A DNA stretch of 58,265 bases from an uncultured Marinobacter sp. GTDB lineage: Bacteria; Pseudomonadota; Gammaproteobacteria; Pseudomonadales; Oleiphilaceae. Each line of letters starts with the position of its first letter. Within the stretch, counting starts at the first letter, position 1. The position numbers and the translations under genes are program-made. The notes under the pieces are model-generated. The model was not told the DNA's origin, did no database searches, and saw only the letters and a program-made list of their open reading frames with translations. Positions 43,247 through 53,355 of the stretch are shown piece after piece. Location of the stretch: assembly GCF_913055835.1 (NCBI RefSeq), contig NZ_CAJXKQ010000028.1, positions 1 to 58,265 on the forward strand, written 5' to 3'.

Positions 43247-44393
43247 AGACAACCTGGACATCCCGCAACGACGACTTTCTGGGATTGGTGAGAATGCACG
43301 GGTCCTGCAGCGCAAATCCGGACAGGTGGGGAATATCGGACACCGAAACACCAAGCTCCGCCAGGCGAGCTTCCAGTCCGACCCTGCGTTTGAGCTCCAC
43401 AATTCGGTTCATCAAGCGCTTCTTGATTTCCGGTTTGGCCATGCCGCGGGTATCAATATCCATGGCCTCGGCAACCCGGCGGAAACGGTCCTCGGCAGAC
43501 TGGAAGTTGTAAGCCACCACGTGCTCGAGCAGCAACGCATTACACAGGCCATGGGGCAAATCCAGGAATCCGCCAAGGCTGTGCGACATGGCGTGCACCG
43601 CACCCAGGATAGCGTTGGAGAACGCCAGCCCCGCCTGCATGGAGGCCAGCATGATCTGTTCCCGAAGGTAGGGATCTGCGGTGTTCTCCACCAACAGCTC
43701 CAGATTCCGGTTGATCAGCCGGATGGCCTCCAGGGCATGGGTATCCGTCAGCGGGCCACTGCCCGTGGAGACGTAGGCCTCAATGGCATGCACCAGAGCA
43801 TCAACGCCGGTGCAGGCGGTAAGGTAGGCGTCCATGGTTTCGGTCACTTCCGGATCAATCAGGGACACGTCCGGCACCACGGCCTTGCTGATGATCGAGA
43901 ATTTGAAACGGCGGTTGGGGTCGGAAATGATCGCGAACTGGGACACATCCGCCGAGGTGCCCGCCGTTGTCGGAATCAGGATCAGAGGCGGAGAAGGATT
44001 GGTGATGGTGTCGACGCCCTCGAACTCCAGGATGCTGCGACCATGTGTGGCGACGATACCGATGCCCTTGGCGCAGTCCATGGGGCTGCCGCCTCCGATG
44101 GCCACGATGACATCGCACTCACTGGATTTATAAAGCTCGGCACCGGTCATCACCTCCTCCACTTTGGGGTTGGGTGAAACACCGGTATAAACGGTCGAGC
44201 GGATACCCGCATCGGTCAGCAGCGCCACGATCTCGTTAACCCAGCCGGCCGCAGCCACACCGGGATCGGACACCAGGAATACGTGCCGGGCACCGAAATT
44301 ACTGGCGAAGTTGGCCACGGATTTCCGAGAGCCGGCACCAAACACAATTTCCGGTGACACAAACTTTCGCAAGCTGGATATATCGTGACTCAT
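43230..44393 (-). CDS. ercA: iron-containing alcohol dehydrogenase (ErcA-like)
   Basis: A 387-aa group III (Fe-dependent) alcohol dehydrogenase. The NAD(P)-binding part has IGGGSPMDCAKGIGIV (about 98-113) and TTAGTSADVSQFA. The metal site lies in HAMSHSLGGFLDLPHGLCNALLLEHVV, with conserved Asp and His ligands before it. In P. aeruginosa ErcA sits next to pqqH and the ErcS' kinase and affects expression of the ethanol oxidation system, so a sensing role is possible besides catalysis. The gene is followed by the hybrid kinase with a 17-base overlap. Confidence 0.88.
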   Translation of the reverse strand: MSHDISSLRKFVSPEIVFGAGSRKSVANFASNFGARHVFLVSDPGVAAAGWVNEIVALLTDAGIRSTVYTGVSPNPKVEEVMTGAELYKSSECDVIVAIGGGSPMDCAKGIGIVATHGRSILEFEGVDTITNPSPPLILIPTTAGTSADVSQFAIISDPNRRFKFSIISKAVVPDVSLIDPEVTETMDAYLTACTGVDALVHAIEAYVSTGSGPLTDTHALEAIRLINRNLELLVENTADPYLREQIMLASMQAGLAFSNAILGAVHAMSHSLGGFLDLPHGLCNALLLEHVVAYNFQSAEDRFRRVAEAMDIDTRGMAKPEIKKRLMNRIVELKRRVGLEARLAELGVSVSDIPHLSGFALQDPCILTNPRKSSLRDVQVVYEEAL

Positions 44394-44437
44394 CAGACTT
44401 CACTCGACCGCTTTTTGTTATAGGAATAGCCGAGAGT

Positions 44438-46381
44438 TTAACTCAAGTTCTCCGCCCGATCATTGGCCTTTTGGCTATGCTTTCGGTAGAAGCTGAACAT
44501 CCATTCGAGCATGCCGGCCTGGTTGGCCTGGCGTCGAAAACCATGCCCCTCGTCTTCAAACCAGTGCAGCTCCGGCGCCCTGCCAGCGGCTTTCATGGCT
44601 TCTATCATGGCCCGGGTCTGCTCCGGCACCACAACTTTGTCCTGCCCGCCCTGGAAAAAGATCATGGGCGCGCTGATCCGATCGGCGTGAAATAGCGGCG
44701 TTCTTTCATGCCACCGCCCCGGGTGTTCGTCCGGAGAGCCGAGCAGCCAATCCAGATAACCGGATTCAAAGCGATGGGTCATGGCCCGTAGCCGCATCGG
44801 ATCCGTCACGCCAAACATGCTCGCTCCGGCAGTGAAGCGCCGGCTTCGGATCATTGCCATCAGCGCTGTGTAACCGCCGGAGCTGCGGCCCTGGATAAAC
44901 ACTCTCCGGCCGTCTGCCAAACCGAACGAAGCAAGGTGATCCGCGGCCCGTTCCATGTCTTCCACATCCACCTCGCCCCAGCGGCCCTCAAGTGCCAGCC
45001 GGAACGCACGACCGAAGCCGCTGCTGCCACGGTAGTTAATTTCAGCAACCGCAAAACCCCGCTGGCACCAGTACTGAACCTGTGGATTGAACACCGGATA
45101 GGCCGCCGAGGTCGGGCCGCCATGGGCCACCAGAATCAACGGCGGCAAATCGGCAGAGGCAAGCTTCGGGGTGTAGAAGAAACCATGGATAGAGGATTCA
45201 CCAGGCTTTAGCGCCGGAACCTCTATATCGAGAGGCAGCGCTGCACGGGCGCCAGGCATGGCCTCTTCGCCCCCGGCGATGGTCTGCACCTGCCCGGTGG
45301 CGATATCAATCACGAGAACGGCGTCCAGACGGCTGGCGGCGCGGCCAATGCAATAGAGGTGGCCGCCAAAAGCCTGCAGGCATCGAAAGTCACCATAGTC
45401 CCGGGCAACCCGGATTTCTTCGCCGTTTTCGCCGGAGCCAAGCCAGAGCTCACCGGTGCCATTACAGTAGCGGACTCTCGCCCAGCCACCATCGCCTGTC
45501 GGGCAATGATGGGATTCGCCCAGTTGCCAGAGCGCGTTGGCATGGTCCCGGGCCGGCACATCAATGGTGCGCCAGCCGCCCTCGCCCGAGGTATCGATAC
45601 GCCAGGGTTGCCACCAGCCCTCGTGATCTGACAGAACCCAGAGCTGGTCGCCCTCGAACACCGGTTGCTGGACCGAAGCTTCCGAAGGTGTTGGCCACTC
45701 CCGGCATTGATCGAGACCACCGTCACTGAGAATGTTGGCGGTCCACAGCCGGGTGCGCACCCAGGGCATATCCGGAAGCTGCCAGCACACCCAGGCCAGC
45801 TGTTGGCCATCGGCGGAGACAGCCGGCGCGCTGTAGAAGTCCTGGCCAGAGTGAAGCACCGTTATGTCGCCCTGCTTGGACACAGCCACCAACTGTTGCT
45901 GACCATCAGCTTCGCGAACAGCGAGCACACGCTCTCGGGTCTCGTCGGCAACCAACCCGCCATAGGCCGCGTCCGGATCATCGGTCAGGCGGGTGCATTG
46001 GTCTCCGGCAGGGTTAATGAACCGTATCTGCTGGTCCTCACCCACCACGAAAACACCGTTGCCTGCCGCTGCGACAGCGCCCCCACCATAGCCATTGACC
46101 CGGCTGCGTATTCCGAGATCATCGGGACCGAGACGGACCGGACCGTGATCAGACAAATGCCAGAGGGTATTGCAGCCCCTCGCAGGGTCGGCCTGAAGCC
46201 AGAATAAACCGGCCGACGATACCGCCAACTCACCGCGCTGAATATGCATTGCGCAAGCCTCATAAGCACTCATCACTGCTTTGTCGTGAGAGAAGCCTGC
46301 AAAAGTAGAGGCTGAAATAGTGCTTTCAAGCCCAGCCAGGGAGCCTTCAGCCCCGGAAGAATAACCGTGAATTGTCCGCAT
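44438..46381 (-). CDS. pqqH: S9 family (prolyl oligopeptidase-like) peptidase PqqH
   Basis: A 647-aa cytoplasmic serine peptidase: an N-terminal beta-propeller (about 60-390) and a C-terminal alpha/beta-hydrolase domain. The hydrolase has Ser in [14 protein letters not shown] (about 522-535), an Asp in the GGQDKVV region and His in DEGHGFRR. In Pseudomonas this gene (PA1990) is part of the pqq operon and is called pqqH. It is thought to help release the Glu-Tyr product of PqqA, which is inference. It overlaps the pqqE stop by 35 bases from ATG 46381; later Met codons exist but the aligned N-terminus seems to start earlier. Confidence 0.85.
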   Translation of the reverse strand: MRTIHGYSSGAEGSLAGLESTISASTFAGFSHDKAVMSAYEACAMHIQRGELAVSSAGLFWLQADPARGCNTLWHLSDHGPVRLGPDDLGIRSRVNGYGGGAVAAAGNGVFVVGEDQQIRFINPAGDQCTRLTDDPDAAYGGLVADETRERVLAVREADGQQQLVAVSKQGDITVLHSGQDFYSAPAVSADGQQLAWVCWQLPDMPWVRTRLWTANILSDGGLDQCREWPTPSEASVQQPVFEGDQLWVLSDHEGWWQPWRIDTSGEGGWRTIDVPARDHANALWQLGESHHCPTGDGGWARVRYCNGTGELWLGSGENGEEIRVARDYGDFRCLQAFGGHLYCIGRAASRLDAVLVIDIATGQVQTIAGGEEAMPGARAALPLDIEVPALKPGESSIHGFFYTPKLASADLPPLILVAHGGPTSAAYPVFNPQVQYWCQRGFAVAEINYRGSSGFGRAFRLALEGRWGEVDVEDMERAADHLASFGLADGRRVFIQGRSSGGYTALMAMIRSRRFTAGASMFGVTDPMRLRAMTHRFESGYLDWLLGSPDEHPGRWHERTPLFHADRISAPMIFFQGGQDKVVVPEQTRAMIEAMKAAGRAPELHWFEDEGHGFRRQANQAGMLEWMFSFYRKHSQKANDRAENLS

Positions 46382-47504
46382 TTCGGTAAACCAGTCCAGT
46401 CAGGCCGGCCGTGGCGTGATCGGCAGCTCTCCTGGCTGCCAGTATTCGTTCATGATACGACGATTTGCTGCATACTGGATCTGCGTTATCGGCATTACCG
46501 GTTAATAAATAGGCCTGGCAGCGACAGCCGCCAAAGTCTTTTTCCTTCTCATCGCAGGAACGACAGGGCTCCGGCATCCAGCTGTCGCCCCGGTAGTGGT
46601 TGAACCCCGGGCTGTCGTACCAGATGCTCTGAAGCTCCATCTCCCGCACATTGGGGAAGTCGATCGGTAGTAACCGGGCACTGTGGCACGGCAGTGCGGT
46701 GCCATCCGGCGCCACGGTAAGGAACAGATTGCCCCAGCCGTTCATGCAGGCTTTCGGGCGCTCCTCGTAATAGTCCGGTGTGACAAAAATCAGCTTCATG
46801 GCCGAGCCGGATTGCTGAAGCCGCTGCCGGTACTGGTTCACTTCCTGCTCCGCCTGCACCAGCTGGGCTTTGGAGGGCATCAGGCCTTCCCGGTTTTCAA
46901 ACGCCCAGCCGTAGTACTGGCAGGTGGCCAGCTCGACATAGTCCGCCCCCAGGCGCTCACAGAGGGACATGATGTCGTTCATCTGGTGGATGTTGTGGCG
47001 GTGGATCACGAAGTTGAGCACCATCGGGTAGCCCGCTTCCTTGACCGCCCGGGCCATGGCCAGCTTCTGGTCAAAAGCCTTGCGGGAGCCGGCCACGGCG
47101 TTGTTCAGTTCCGGATCGGAAGCCTGGAAGCTCACCTGGATGTGGTCCAGCCCCGCCTCGGCAAACGCATCCACCTTGGCCTCCGTCAGGCCCAGCCCTG
47201 AGGTGATCAGGTTGGTGTAGTACCCCAGATGCCGCGCCTCGGCAATCAGCTCCGCCAGATCCTGGCGCACCAGGGGTTCGCCCCCGGAGAAGCCCAACTG
47301 GGCCGCGCCCATCTTTCGGCCCTGCCTGAGCACACTCACCCACTCCTCGGTGGTCAGTTCCCGTTCGGTCTGGGCAAAGTCCAGCGGGTTGGAGCAGTAG
47401 GGACACTGCAGCGGGCAGCGATACGTGAGCTCTGCCAGCAGCCAGAGGGGCGGCCCCGCATCGTGGGGGTTCGTGGGCAGTTGGTGACCGTGGGAGCAGC
47501 TCAT
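46347..47504 (-). CDS. pqqE: PqqA peptide cyclase (radical SAM) PqqE
   Basis: PqqE is the radical SAM enzyme that makes the C-C bond between Glu and Tyr of PqqA, the first step to PQQ. The 385-aa protein has the cluster motif [12 protein letters not shown] (CX3CX2C, about 29-40), FSGGEPLVR (about 73), and a C-terminal SPASM domain with several Cys (CNGWG-like [33 protein letters not shown]). It starts within the pqqD stop (ATGA, 47501-47504) and is part of pqqA-B-C-D-E-H. Confidence 0.96.
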   Translation of the reverse strand: MSCSHGHQLPTNPHDAGPPLWLLAELTYRCPLQCPYCSNPLDFAQTERELTTEEWVSVLRQGRKMGAAQLGFSGGEPLVRQDLAELIAEARHLGYYTNLITSGLGLTEAKVDAFAEAGLDHIQVSFQASDPELNNAVAGSRKAFDQKLAMARAVKEAGYPMVLNFVIHRHNIHQMNDIMSLCERLGADYVELATCQYYGWAFENREGLMPSKAQLVQAEQEVNQYRQRLQQSGSAMKLIFVTPDYYEERPKACMNGWGNLFLTVAPDGTALPCHSARLLPIDFPNVREMELQSIWYDSPGFNHYRGDSWMPEPCRSCDEKEKDFGGCRCQAYLLTGNADNADPVCSKSSYHERILAARRAADHATAGLTGLVYRNADNSRLFFRG

Positions 47505-47779
47505 GACAGTTCAATCCAGTGTTGTTGCCGGGCGTCCTGCAGGAACTCACTCACGTCCTGGCCAAGGGGGCCGGCATCCGGGAACTGCTGTTCCAGGCTG
47601 GCGACGATGTCGGCCACGGTGCGCTGGCCATCCACCTCGTTGAGAATCGCCCCGGCACTGCCGTTGAGCTTCACCATGCCCTCCGGATAAAGCAGCACAT
47701 AGCTTTCCTGGGCCGGCTCCCACTGGAACCGGAATCCTCGCCGAAAACGCGGTATCTCATGCATACCCACCTCCATCAC
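47501..47779 (-). CDS. pqqD: PqqA-binding chaperone PqqD
   Basis: PqqD binds the PqqA peptide and presents it to PqqE. The 92-aa protein has the family sequence [26 protein letters not shown] followed by LNGSAGAIL and a C-terminal winged-helix (about 45-92). Its start overlaps the pqqC stop (47776-47779). A later Met (47764, MHEIPRF) is a plausible alternative. Run split: the core [12 protein letters not shown] is the strongest mark. Confidence 0.94.
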   Translation of the reverse strand: MMEVGMHEIPRFRRGFRFQWEPAQESYVLLYPEGMVKLNGSAGAILNEVDGQRTVADIVASLEQQFPDAGPLGQDVSEFLQDARQQHWIELS

Positions 47780-48531
47780 AGCCCCCGGTGCCAGACCTGT
47801 TCGTCGGTCACGGTGTGGTATGGCGGGGTGCGGTGGCCGTACGCCATGGTCATGGCATCCAGCATGGTCCAGAGGATGTCCAGCTTGAACTGAAGAATCT
47901 CCAGGGCCCGGGCCTGCTGCGCCTCGGTGGTGGAGTGGTCGAGGGTAATGGTCAGGCCATGCTCCACGTCTCGTCTGGCTTCGGACAGACGCTTGCGGAA
48001 GTAGCTGTAGCCACGCTCCTCAATCCAGGGATAGTGGGCAGGCCAGCTGTCCAGTCGGGACTGGTGGATTTCCGGGGCAAACAGTTCGGTCAGGGACGAA
48101 CAGGCCGCCTCCTGCCAGGTCGCCCGGTGGGCGAAGTTCAGGTAGGCGTCCACGGCAAAGCGGACCCCCGGCAGAACGTGGCGCTGGTCGATCACTTCCT
48201 CCCGGCTCAGGCCCACGGCTTCGGCCAGGGACAGCCAGGCTTCGATGCCGCCGACATCGCCGTCGTGGCCATCGTGGTCCAGAATCCGCTGCAGCCAGAG
48301 CCGGCGCACACTGGCGTCCGGGCAGTTGGCCATGATGGCGGCGTCTTTCTGGGGGATCTTGATCTGGTAGTAGTACCGGTTGGCCACCCAGCCGCGGATC
48401 TGCTCGGGCGTGCACTGCCCGCCGTACATGGCTTTATGGTACGGGTGGTGGATGTGGTAGTACTGGCCCTTGGCCCGCAGGGCCTGCTCGAAATCCGTCC
48501 GGTTCATGGCGGTGTTGGCTTTGGCGTTCAT
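47776..48531 (-). CDS. pqqC: pyrroloquinoline-quinone synthase PqqC
   Basis: PqqC performs the final oxidation and ring closure to PQQ without a cofactor. The 251-aa helical protein carries [15 protein letters not shown] (about 23-37), the conserved [19 protein letters not shown] (about 51-69) and [13 protein letters not shown]. All match PqqC from Pseudomonas and Klebsiella. It starts within the end of pqqB (ATGA at 48528-48531) and overlaps pqqD by four bases. Confidence 0.97.
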   Translation of the reverse strand: MNAKANTAMNRTDFEQALRAKGQYYHIHHPYHKAMYGGQCTPEQIRGWVANRYYYQIKIPQKDAAIMANCPDASVRRLWLQRILDHDGHDGDVGGIEAWLSLAEAVGLSREEVIDQRHVLPGVRFAVDAYLNFAHRATWQEAACSSLTELFAPEIHQSRLDSWPAHYPWIEERGYSYFRKRLSEARRDVEHGLTITLDHSTTEAQQARALEILQFKLDILWTMLDAMTMAYGHRTPPYHTVTDEQVWHRGL

Positions 48532-49457
48532 GGCTGCCCCGACAGGTCGATGTGCATTCCGTCCCAGGACACCTCGATGCCGTGGCGGGTCAGCTCCGCC
48601 CGCTCCGGGGAGTCCTCGTTCAGGATCGGGTTGGTGTTATTGATGTGTATCAGGATCTTGCGCTGGGCCGGCATGGTATCGAGCACCTCGATCATGCCGC
48701 CCGGTCCGTTCTGGGCCAGATGACCCATGGCCTGGCCGGTCTTGGTGCCCACTTCCTGGCGGATCATCTCGTCGTCGTGCCAGACGGTCCCGTCCACCAT
48801 CAGCACGTCGGCCTGACGCATCCAGCCGAGAATACGGTCGTCCGGCTCGCCCAGTCCGGGAGCGTAGAGCACAGTCTGGCCGGTACGGGTGTCTTTCAGG
48901 AACAGACCGATGTTATCGCCCGGGTGCGGGTTGTCCCGGCGCGGTGAATACGGGGGTGCGTTGCTCAGCAGCGGAATGGCGGTCAGCTCGATGGACGGTG
49001 CGCAGGGAATGGTAAAGGGCGTCTGCTCGGACGCTTCGATGCGTTGCCAGTTCAGGCCACCGTTCCAGTGCTTGAGCATGGTGAACAGCGGAAATCCACC
49101 GCTGAGGTCTTCATACACCTGTTCGGTACACCAGACATCCATCGGCAGTCCCTCGCGCAGGGACAACAAGCCGGTGGTGTGGTCCACCTGGCTGTCCATC
49201 AGCACAATGGCATCAATACCGGTGTCCCGCAGAGCACGGGCCGGCTGCATCGCTTTGAAAGACGCCAGCTGGGCACGAATGTCGGGGGACGCGTTAAACA
49301 GGATCCAGTGCTCGCCATCTTCACTGATGGCGATCGAAGACTGGGTACGCGCCCGGGCGTTCAGGGTGCCCTTTCGGAAGCCGTCGCAGTTGGCGCAGTT
49401 ACAGTTCCACTGGGGAAAGCCACCGCCGGCGGCGGAGCCCAGAACGTGAATCAACAT
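48528..49457 (-). CDS. pqqB: PqqB metallo-hydrolase of PQQ biosynthesis
   Basis: PqqB is a metallo-beta-lactamase-fold protein that hydroxylates the tyrosine during PQQ formation. The 309-aa protein starts [19 protein letters not shown] and has a structural zinc cluster [10 protein letters not shown] (about 18-27), [26 protein letters not shown] and [12 protein letters not shown]. Its frame starts 53 bases after pqqA, with a terminator-like hairpin in the gap, and overlaps pqqC by 4 bases. Confidence 0.96.
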   Translation of the reverse strand: MLIHVLGSAAGGGFPQWNCNCANCDGFRKGTLNARARTQSSIAISEDGEHWILFNASPDIRAQLASFKAMQPARALRDTGIDAIVLMDSQVDHTTGLLSLREGLPMDVWCTEQVYEDLSGGFPLFTMLKHWNGGLNWQRIEASEQTPFTIPCAPSIELTAIPLLSNAPPYSPRRDNPHPGDNIGLFLKDTRTGQTVLYAPGLGEPDDRILGWMRQADVLMVDGTVWHDDEMIRQEVGTKTGQAMGHLAQNGPGGMIEVLDTMPAQRKILIHINNTNPILNEDSPERAELTRHGIEVSWDGMHIDLSGQP

Positions 49458-49476
49458 GGTGGGTCACTCCACAAGC

Positions 49477-49501
49477 AAAACGGCCAGCTCGAGGCTGGCC
49501 G
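49477..49501 (-). terminator. attenuator-like hairpin between pqqA and pqqB
   Basis: On the minus strand CGGCCAGC (49501-49494), a 5-base loop, GCTGGCCG (49488-49481), then TTTTG. It lies in the 53-base gap after pqqA, so it could terminate part of the transcripts and keep the pqqA message in excess over the enzymes. Confidence 0.6.
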
Positions 49502-49510
49502 CTTCAGCAC

Positions 49511-49582
49511 TCAGCGATTGGCGAAGTACATGGTGACTTCGAAACCGATGCGGAGATCTTCGTAGGCTGGTTTGGTCCACAT
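49511..49582 (-). CDS. pqqA: PQQ precursor peptide PqqA
   Basis: A 23-aa ribosomal peptide, [20 protein letters not shown] then ANR. The Glu and Tyr that become PQQ are in EVTMY (E16, Y20), and the surrounding sequence is the classic PqqA. GAGGTG lies 7 bases before the ATG at 49582. It is the first gene of pqqA-B-C-D-E-H and lies downstream of exaC, separated by terminators and about 335 bases. Small genes of this size are often missed. Confidence 0.96.
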   Translation of the reverse strand: MWTKPAYEDLRIGFEVTMYFANR

Positions 49583-49761
49583 AATGCTCACCTCTATTGT
49601 CATGATTGTTAGCGCATTGCGGGTGAATCAACGACATTGCCGATAACCCAGTTCCCATCCTATCGGCGGGGGCAAGGGGCCAATATGGTACTTTGGAACT
49701 GTTTTGGTGCCTCCCTAGGTCGCACATGGCTGGCGGCATGAAAACACGCCGGCCTCAAACG

Positions 49762-49783
49762 AAAAAAGGCCCTGGGAAGGGCC
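49762..49783 (-). terminator. intrinsic terminator downstream of exaC
   Basis: On the minus strand GGCCCT (49783-49778), short loop, AGGGCC (49773-49768), then TTTTTT (49767-49762). Confidence 0.85.
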
Positions 49784-49877
49784 AAAAGAGAGTGACAGAA
49801 AAACCCGAACTCTCGTCAGAGAGTCGCCCCGGCCAGACACCGGGGAATGAAGGTGCACATCCAATGTGCTGACTCAC

Positions 49878-49903
49878 AGGCGGGCCCGTGTGGGAGGCCC
49901 GCC
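49878..49903 (-). other. hairpin directly after the exaC stop
   Basis: AGGCGGGC (49878-49885) and GCCCGCCT (49896-49903) can pair over a 10-base loop, 15 bases after the exaC stop. There is no T tract, so it may protect the 3' end rather than terminate. Confidence 0.6.
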
Positions 49904-49917
49904 TACCGCTCACAGAT

Positions 49918-51438
49918 TCAGAAGAAACCCAGCGGATTGGTGTCGTAGCTCACCAGCATGTTCTTGGTCTGCTGGTAGTGCTCGAGCGCCATCTTGTGGG
50001 TTTCACGGCCAACACCGGACTTCTTGTAGCCACCGAAGGCGGCGTGGGCCGGGTAGGCGTGGTAGCAGTTCATCCATACACGACCGGCCTGAATGGCACG
50101 ACCCATGCGGTAGGCACGGTTGGTGTCGCGGGTCCAGACGCCGGCACCCAGACCAAACTCGGTGTCGTTGGCAATGGCCAGGGCTTCTGCTTCGTCCTTG
50201 AAGGTGGTAACACCCACCACCGGTCCGAAGATTTCTTCCTGGAACACGCGCATCTTGTTGTCGCCCTTGAACAACGTGGGCTGGATGTAGAAGCCGTTGT
50301 TGAACTCTTCATCCAGGTGCTCGCGGTCGCCACCGGTCAGTACCACGGCACCCTCTTCCTTACCAATGGCCAGGTAGGACATGATCTTGTCGAACTGTTC
50401 CTTGGATGCCTGGGCGCCGACCTGAACGTCGGTATCCAGCGGGTTGCCGCGTTTGATCGACTTGGTGCGCTGCACCACTTTCTGCATGAACTCTTCGAAC
50501 ATGTCTTCCTGGACCAGCGCCCGTGACGGACAGGTGCACACTTCGCCCTGGTTGAAGAACGCCAGAACCAGACCTTCCACGCACTTGTCGATGAACTCAG
50601 GCTCGGCCTTCATGACATCGGAGAAGTAGATGTTCGGCGATTTGCCACCCAGCTCAACCGTGGACGGGATGATGTTCTCCGCCGCGCACTTGAGGATGTG
50701 GGAGCCAACCGGGGTGGAGCCGGTGAAGGCAATTTTGGCAATACGCTTGCTGGTGGCCAGGGCCTGACCGGCCTCGATGCCGTAGCCGTTGACGATGTTC
50801 AGTACACCCGGCGGAAGCAGGTCGCCAATGATTTCCATCAGAACCAGGATGCTGGCAGGAGTCTGCTCGGCAGGCTTCAGCACGGTGCAGTTACCGGCAG
50901 CGAGGCAAGGGCCCAGTTTCCAGGCGGCCATCAGCAGCGGGAAGTTCCAGGGAATGATCTGACCAACAACGCCCAGGGGCTCGTGGAAATGGTACGCCAC
51001 GGTGTTGTGGTCGATCTCGCCCATATGACCTTCCTGGGCACGGATACAACCGGCGAAATACCGGAAATGGTCGGCCGCCAGCGGAATGTCGGCGTTCAGA
51101 GTTTCACGAACGGCCTTGCCGTTATCCCAGGTTTCAGCCACAGCGAGCTTCTCGAGGTTGGCTTCAATCCGGTCGGCGATTTTCAGCAGGATGTTGGAAC
51201 GCTCGGTCGGTGAGGTCTTGCCCCATGCCGGCGCTGCTTTGTGCGCGGCGTCGAGTGCGAGTTCAATATCTTCGGCACTGGAACGCGGAATTTCACAGAT
51301 AACATCGCCGGTTACCGGGGTGATGTTCTCGAAATACTGGCCTTTTACCGGGGCAACCCACTCGCCACCGATGTAGTTCTCGTAACGGGATTTGAAAGAA
51401 ACGACGGAGCCATCCTTTCCTGGTTGTGCGTAGATCAT
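49918..51438 (-). CDS. exaC: NAD+-dependent aldehyde dehydrogenase ExaC
   Basis: A 506-aa aldehyde dehydrogenase that oxidises acetaldehyde and other aldehydes made by alcohol oxidation. It shows the NAD fold, the general-base Glu in [12 protein letters not shown] (about 260-271) and the catalytic Cys in [13 protein letters not shown] (about 302). The start [15 protein letters not shown] and its place upstream of pqqA match P. aeruginosa exaC, whose product works with the PQQ alcohol dehydrogenase ExaA. ATG 51438 has AGAGGT upstream; a frame extension to 51582 is rejected. It is divergent from the guanidine operon. Confidence 0.94.
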   Translation of the reverse strand: MIYAQPGKDGSVVSFKSRYENYIGGEWVAPVKGQYFENITPVTGDVICEIPRSSAEDIELALDAAHKAAPAWGKTSPTERSNILLKIADRIEANLEKLAVAETWDNGKAVRETLNADIPLAADHFRYFAGCIRAQEGHMGEIDHNTVAYHFHEPLGVVGQIIPWNFPLLMAAWKLGPCLAAGNCTVLKPAEQTPASILVLMEIIGDLLPPGVLNIVNGYGIEAGQALATSKRIAKIAFTGSTPVGSHILKCAAENIIPSTVELGGKSPNIYFSDVMKAEPEFIDKCVEGLVLAFFNQGEVCTCPSRALVQEDMFEEFMQKVVQRTKSIKRGNPLDTDVQVGAQASKEQFDKIMSYLAIGKEEGAVVLTGGDREHLDEEFNNGFYIQPTLFKGDNKMRVFQEEIFGPVVGVTTFKDEAEALAIANDTEFGLGAGVWTRDTNRAYRMGRAIQAGRVWMNCYHAYPAHAAFGGYKKSGVGRETHKMALEHYQQTKNMLVSYDTNPLGFF

Positions 51439-51820
51439 GATCTCGACCTCTTGTTGTGTTTGTCGCAGGGCAACGCGGCCTTTCGCGTTTACCCATTCAA
51501 TGTAGACCTCAATCCCGGATGTTTGAATGATGCGATGGAGGCGAAAAACTCCTCCCTTGGTAGTAGATGTCTGGAAGGCCACACAATCCGTGGTCTGGCT
51601 GGAAAATTAAACTCTGAAAATAAATGCACAGGAAAAGCCCGCAACGATGCACAAAAACAGTGCGCTCGCCCAGACAAGAAGCAAGCCGGGCCTCCGCCTC
51701 AAGCTCCACAGCAATAAAATCAGTGAGTTAGCGATTGGCATGGAGTCTGCAGAAGGGACAATACGCAGCGAGAGGTCGGTTACTGAAACCACAATCAAAG
51801 CGCCACAATCTGACCAATGG

Positions 51821-51920
51821 TCAACTAGGGTTCCGGTCTGCATCCAATGAATGCAGACGACTGGTCCGAGAGTTGACGACCTTTTCCAAGGTTACACGGC
51901 GGGACAAAAGCCCGGGAGGA
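51821..51920 (+). promoter_or_regulatory. guanidine-I riboswitch (ykkC) aptamer
   Basis: The sequence has the conserved blocks of the ykkC/guanidine-I motif in order: ACTAGGGTTCCG (51824-51835), a variable stem GTCTGCAT...ATGCAGAC, then CTGGTCCGAGAG (51861-51872). These are followed by ACACGGCGGGACAAAAGCCC with GGGAGGA directly after (51894-51920). The P1 helix can form from TCAAC (51821-51825) and GTTGA (51872-51876). Such RNAs bind guanidinium and switch on genes for guanidine export or breakdown. This is strong evidence that the downstream operon handles guanidine, not primarily urea. Confidence 0.95.
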
Positions 51921-51951
51921 TCGCTCAGTTACTGACGCCTCTCGCTTTTTT
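51912..51951 (+). terminator. riboswitch-controlled terminator (expression platform)
   Basis: GGGAGG, CG and TCAG can pair with CTGA, CG and CCTCTC around the loop TTA, followed by T6 (51946-51951). The 5' arm is shared with the end of the aptamer (CCCGGGAGGA), so guanidine binding would prevent the terminator. Confidence 0.75.
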
Positions 51952-51978
51952 GAGTGCCCTAACCAGGAGGAAAAGGCC

Positions 51979-52704
51979 ATGTTGCAAACCGCAGCCCCCC
52001 TCTACGACGATCTGATTCCCGGCGGATCCCACTGGTCCTTTATCGTGCGCCGCGGCCATGTGCTGCGTCTGATTGACGAAACCGGCGGTACCAACGTCGG
52101 CATGTTGATGTACAACCCCGAGAACCCGCTCGAGCGGTACAACATGCCGGACACCCTGAAGAACCAGCACACCTTCCTGCTCACTAAAGGCCACGTGCTG
52201 CTCTCGGACATGGGCCGGGTGTTTGCCTCCATCATCCGCGATGATCTTGGCTGGCACGATACCGTCGCTGGCACCTGCAACGCCGATCTGGTGGAAAAGC
52301 GCTGGGGCAAAAAGACGTATCAGGAAGCCCATAATCACTACCACCGGAACGGTTTCAACAGCTTTCTGAACGAACTGGCTAAATACGGCCTCGGCAAGAA
52401 AGACCTGACCGCCAACCTGAACTGGTTCAGCAAAGTAAAAACAGATGACGACGGCAACATGGCCTTCTCCGAGGGTCACTCCCACGCCGGCGCCACCGTC
52501 GACCTGCGCTTTGAAATGGACACCATCGTGGTGCTGCACACCTGCCCGCATCCGATGAACCCGGCCAGCGAGTACCCCAGCCACCCGTTGCGGTACCAGT
52601 TGTTCAAGGCGGCCCCGGTAACCGATGCCGATCCCTGCAAGACGTCGTCCCCCGAGGCCACCCGGGCCTTCGCCAATAACGCCCTGTACCACCTGTTCCA
52701 GTAA
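51979..52704 (+). CDS. DUF1989 protein, urea carboxylase-associated / carboxyguanidine deiminase-like subunit 1
   Basis: A 241-aa DUF1989 protein (urea carboxylase-associated protein family). Markers: WSFIVRRGHVLRLID (about 19-33), MLMYNPENPLERYNMPDTLK (about 42-61), GWHDTVAGTCN (about 93-103) and VVLHTCPHPM with Cys and His residues likely to bind zinc. In bacteria with guanidine carboxylase such pairs form carboxyguanidine deiminase, which removes ammonia from carboxyguanidine to give allophanate; I apply that here because of the riboswitch. AGGAGG precedes the ATG. It lies 12 bases before its partner, and the two together form a heteromer by analogy. Confidence 0.88.
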   Translation: MLQTAAPLYDDLIPGGSHWSFIVRRGHVLRLIDETGGTNVGMLMYNPENPLERYNMPDTLKNQHTFLLTKGHVLLSDMGRVFASIIRDDLGWHDTVAGTCNADLVEKRWGKKTYQEAHNHYHRNGFNSFLNELAKYGLGKKDLTANLNWFSKVKTDDDGNMAFSEGHSHAGATVDLRFEMDTIVVLHTCPHPMNPASEYPSHPLRYQLFKAAPVTDADPCKTSSPEATRAFANNALYHLFQ

Positions 52705-52716
52705 CGGAGGCCGGAA

Positions 52717-53355
52717 ATGATCAAGCAAAGCGTATTGAAGCCTGAAAACGCCGCCTTCCGTGAAACCGTGCCGGCGGGCGAGTATTTCCTGAAAGTGGTG
52801 AAAGCCGGCGAGACCGTCCGGATCCTGGATCTGGAAGGCAACCAGGCCGCCGACACCCTGTTTTACAACGCCCACAATCCGACCGAACGCTACAGCGCCG
52901 TCGACACCATCCGCGAGCAGGGCAATGTCTACCTGACGGCTGGTTCTAAACTGATGTCTTCTGAAAACAACGTGATGCTGGAAATCACCGCCGACACCTG
53001 CGGCCGTCACGACACCCTGGGCGGTGCCTGCGCGGCGGAGAGCAACACAACCCGTTATGCCCTCGAGAAAAAGTGCATGCACTCCTGCCGGGACAGCTGG
53101 CTGGTGGCCGTCACCGAACACGAAGAGCTGGGCATGACCAAGCGCGACATCACCCACAACATCAACTTCTTCATGAATGTCCCGGTCACGGCCGACGGCG
53201 GACTCACCTTCGCCGATGGCATTTCCGATGCCGGCAAGTACGTGGAGCTGGAAGCGAAGATGGACGTGCTGGTAATGATCTCCAACTGCCCGCAGCTGAA
53301 CAACCCGTGCAACGGCTGGAACCCGACACCGATCGAGGTGCTGGTATGGAGCTGA
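52717..53355 (+). CDS. DUF1989 protein, urea carboxylase-associated / carboxyguanidine deiminase-like subunit 2
   Basis: A 212-aa paralogue of the preceding protein, with [21 protein letters not shown] (about 22-42), [35 protein letters not shown] and the Cys/Asn-rich [20 protein letters not shown] end. Again the Cys and His spacing suits a zinc site. It is the second half of the presumed deiminase. Its stop (53355) lies inside the first codons of the carboxylase (ATG 53346), so translation is coupled to it. Confidence 0.88.
   Translation: MIKQSVLKPENAAFRETVPAGEYFLKVVKAGETVRILDLEGNQAADTLFYNAHNPTERYSAVDTIREQGNVYLTAGSKLMSSENNVMLEITADTCGRHDTLGGACAAESNTTRYALEKKCMHSCRDSWLVAVTEHEELGMTKRDITHNINFFMNVPVTADGGLTFADGISDAGKYVELEAKMDVLVMISNCPQLNNPCNGWNPTPIEVLVWS

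Larger units (their letters stand above)
49583..49917. other. pqq upstream region
   Basis: About 335 bases between exaC and pqqA. It holds the exaC terminators (49878-49903 and 49762-49783) and must hold the pqqA promoter, for which I cannot point to clear hexamers. Confidence 0.6.
51439..51978. other. divergent region exaC / guanidine operon
   Basis: A 540-base stretch. The right part (51821-51951) is the guanidine-I riboswitch with its terminator. The left part (51439-51820) should hold both promoters; I see no protein gene in it that I trust. Confidence 0.7.

Noticed and set aside
51607..51843. Small minus-strand frame with a hydrophobic stretch, in the exaC / guanidine intergenic region
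   Set aside because: It could encode a one-helix peptide, but no ribosome site precedes any of its Met codons and part lies over the riboswitch.
51925..53157. 410-codon minus-strand frame opposite the DUF1989 genes
   Set aside because: Shadow of two recognisable genes; composition unlike a folded protein.
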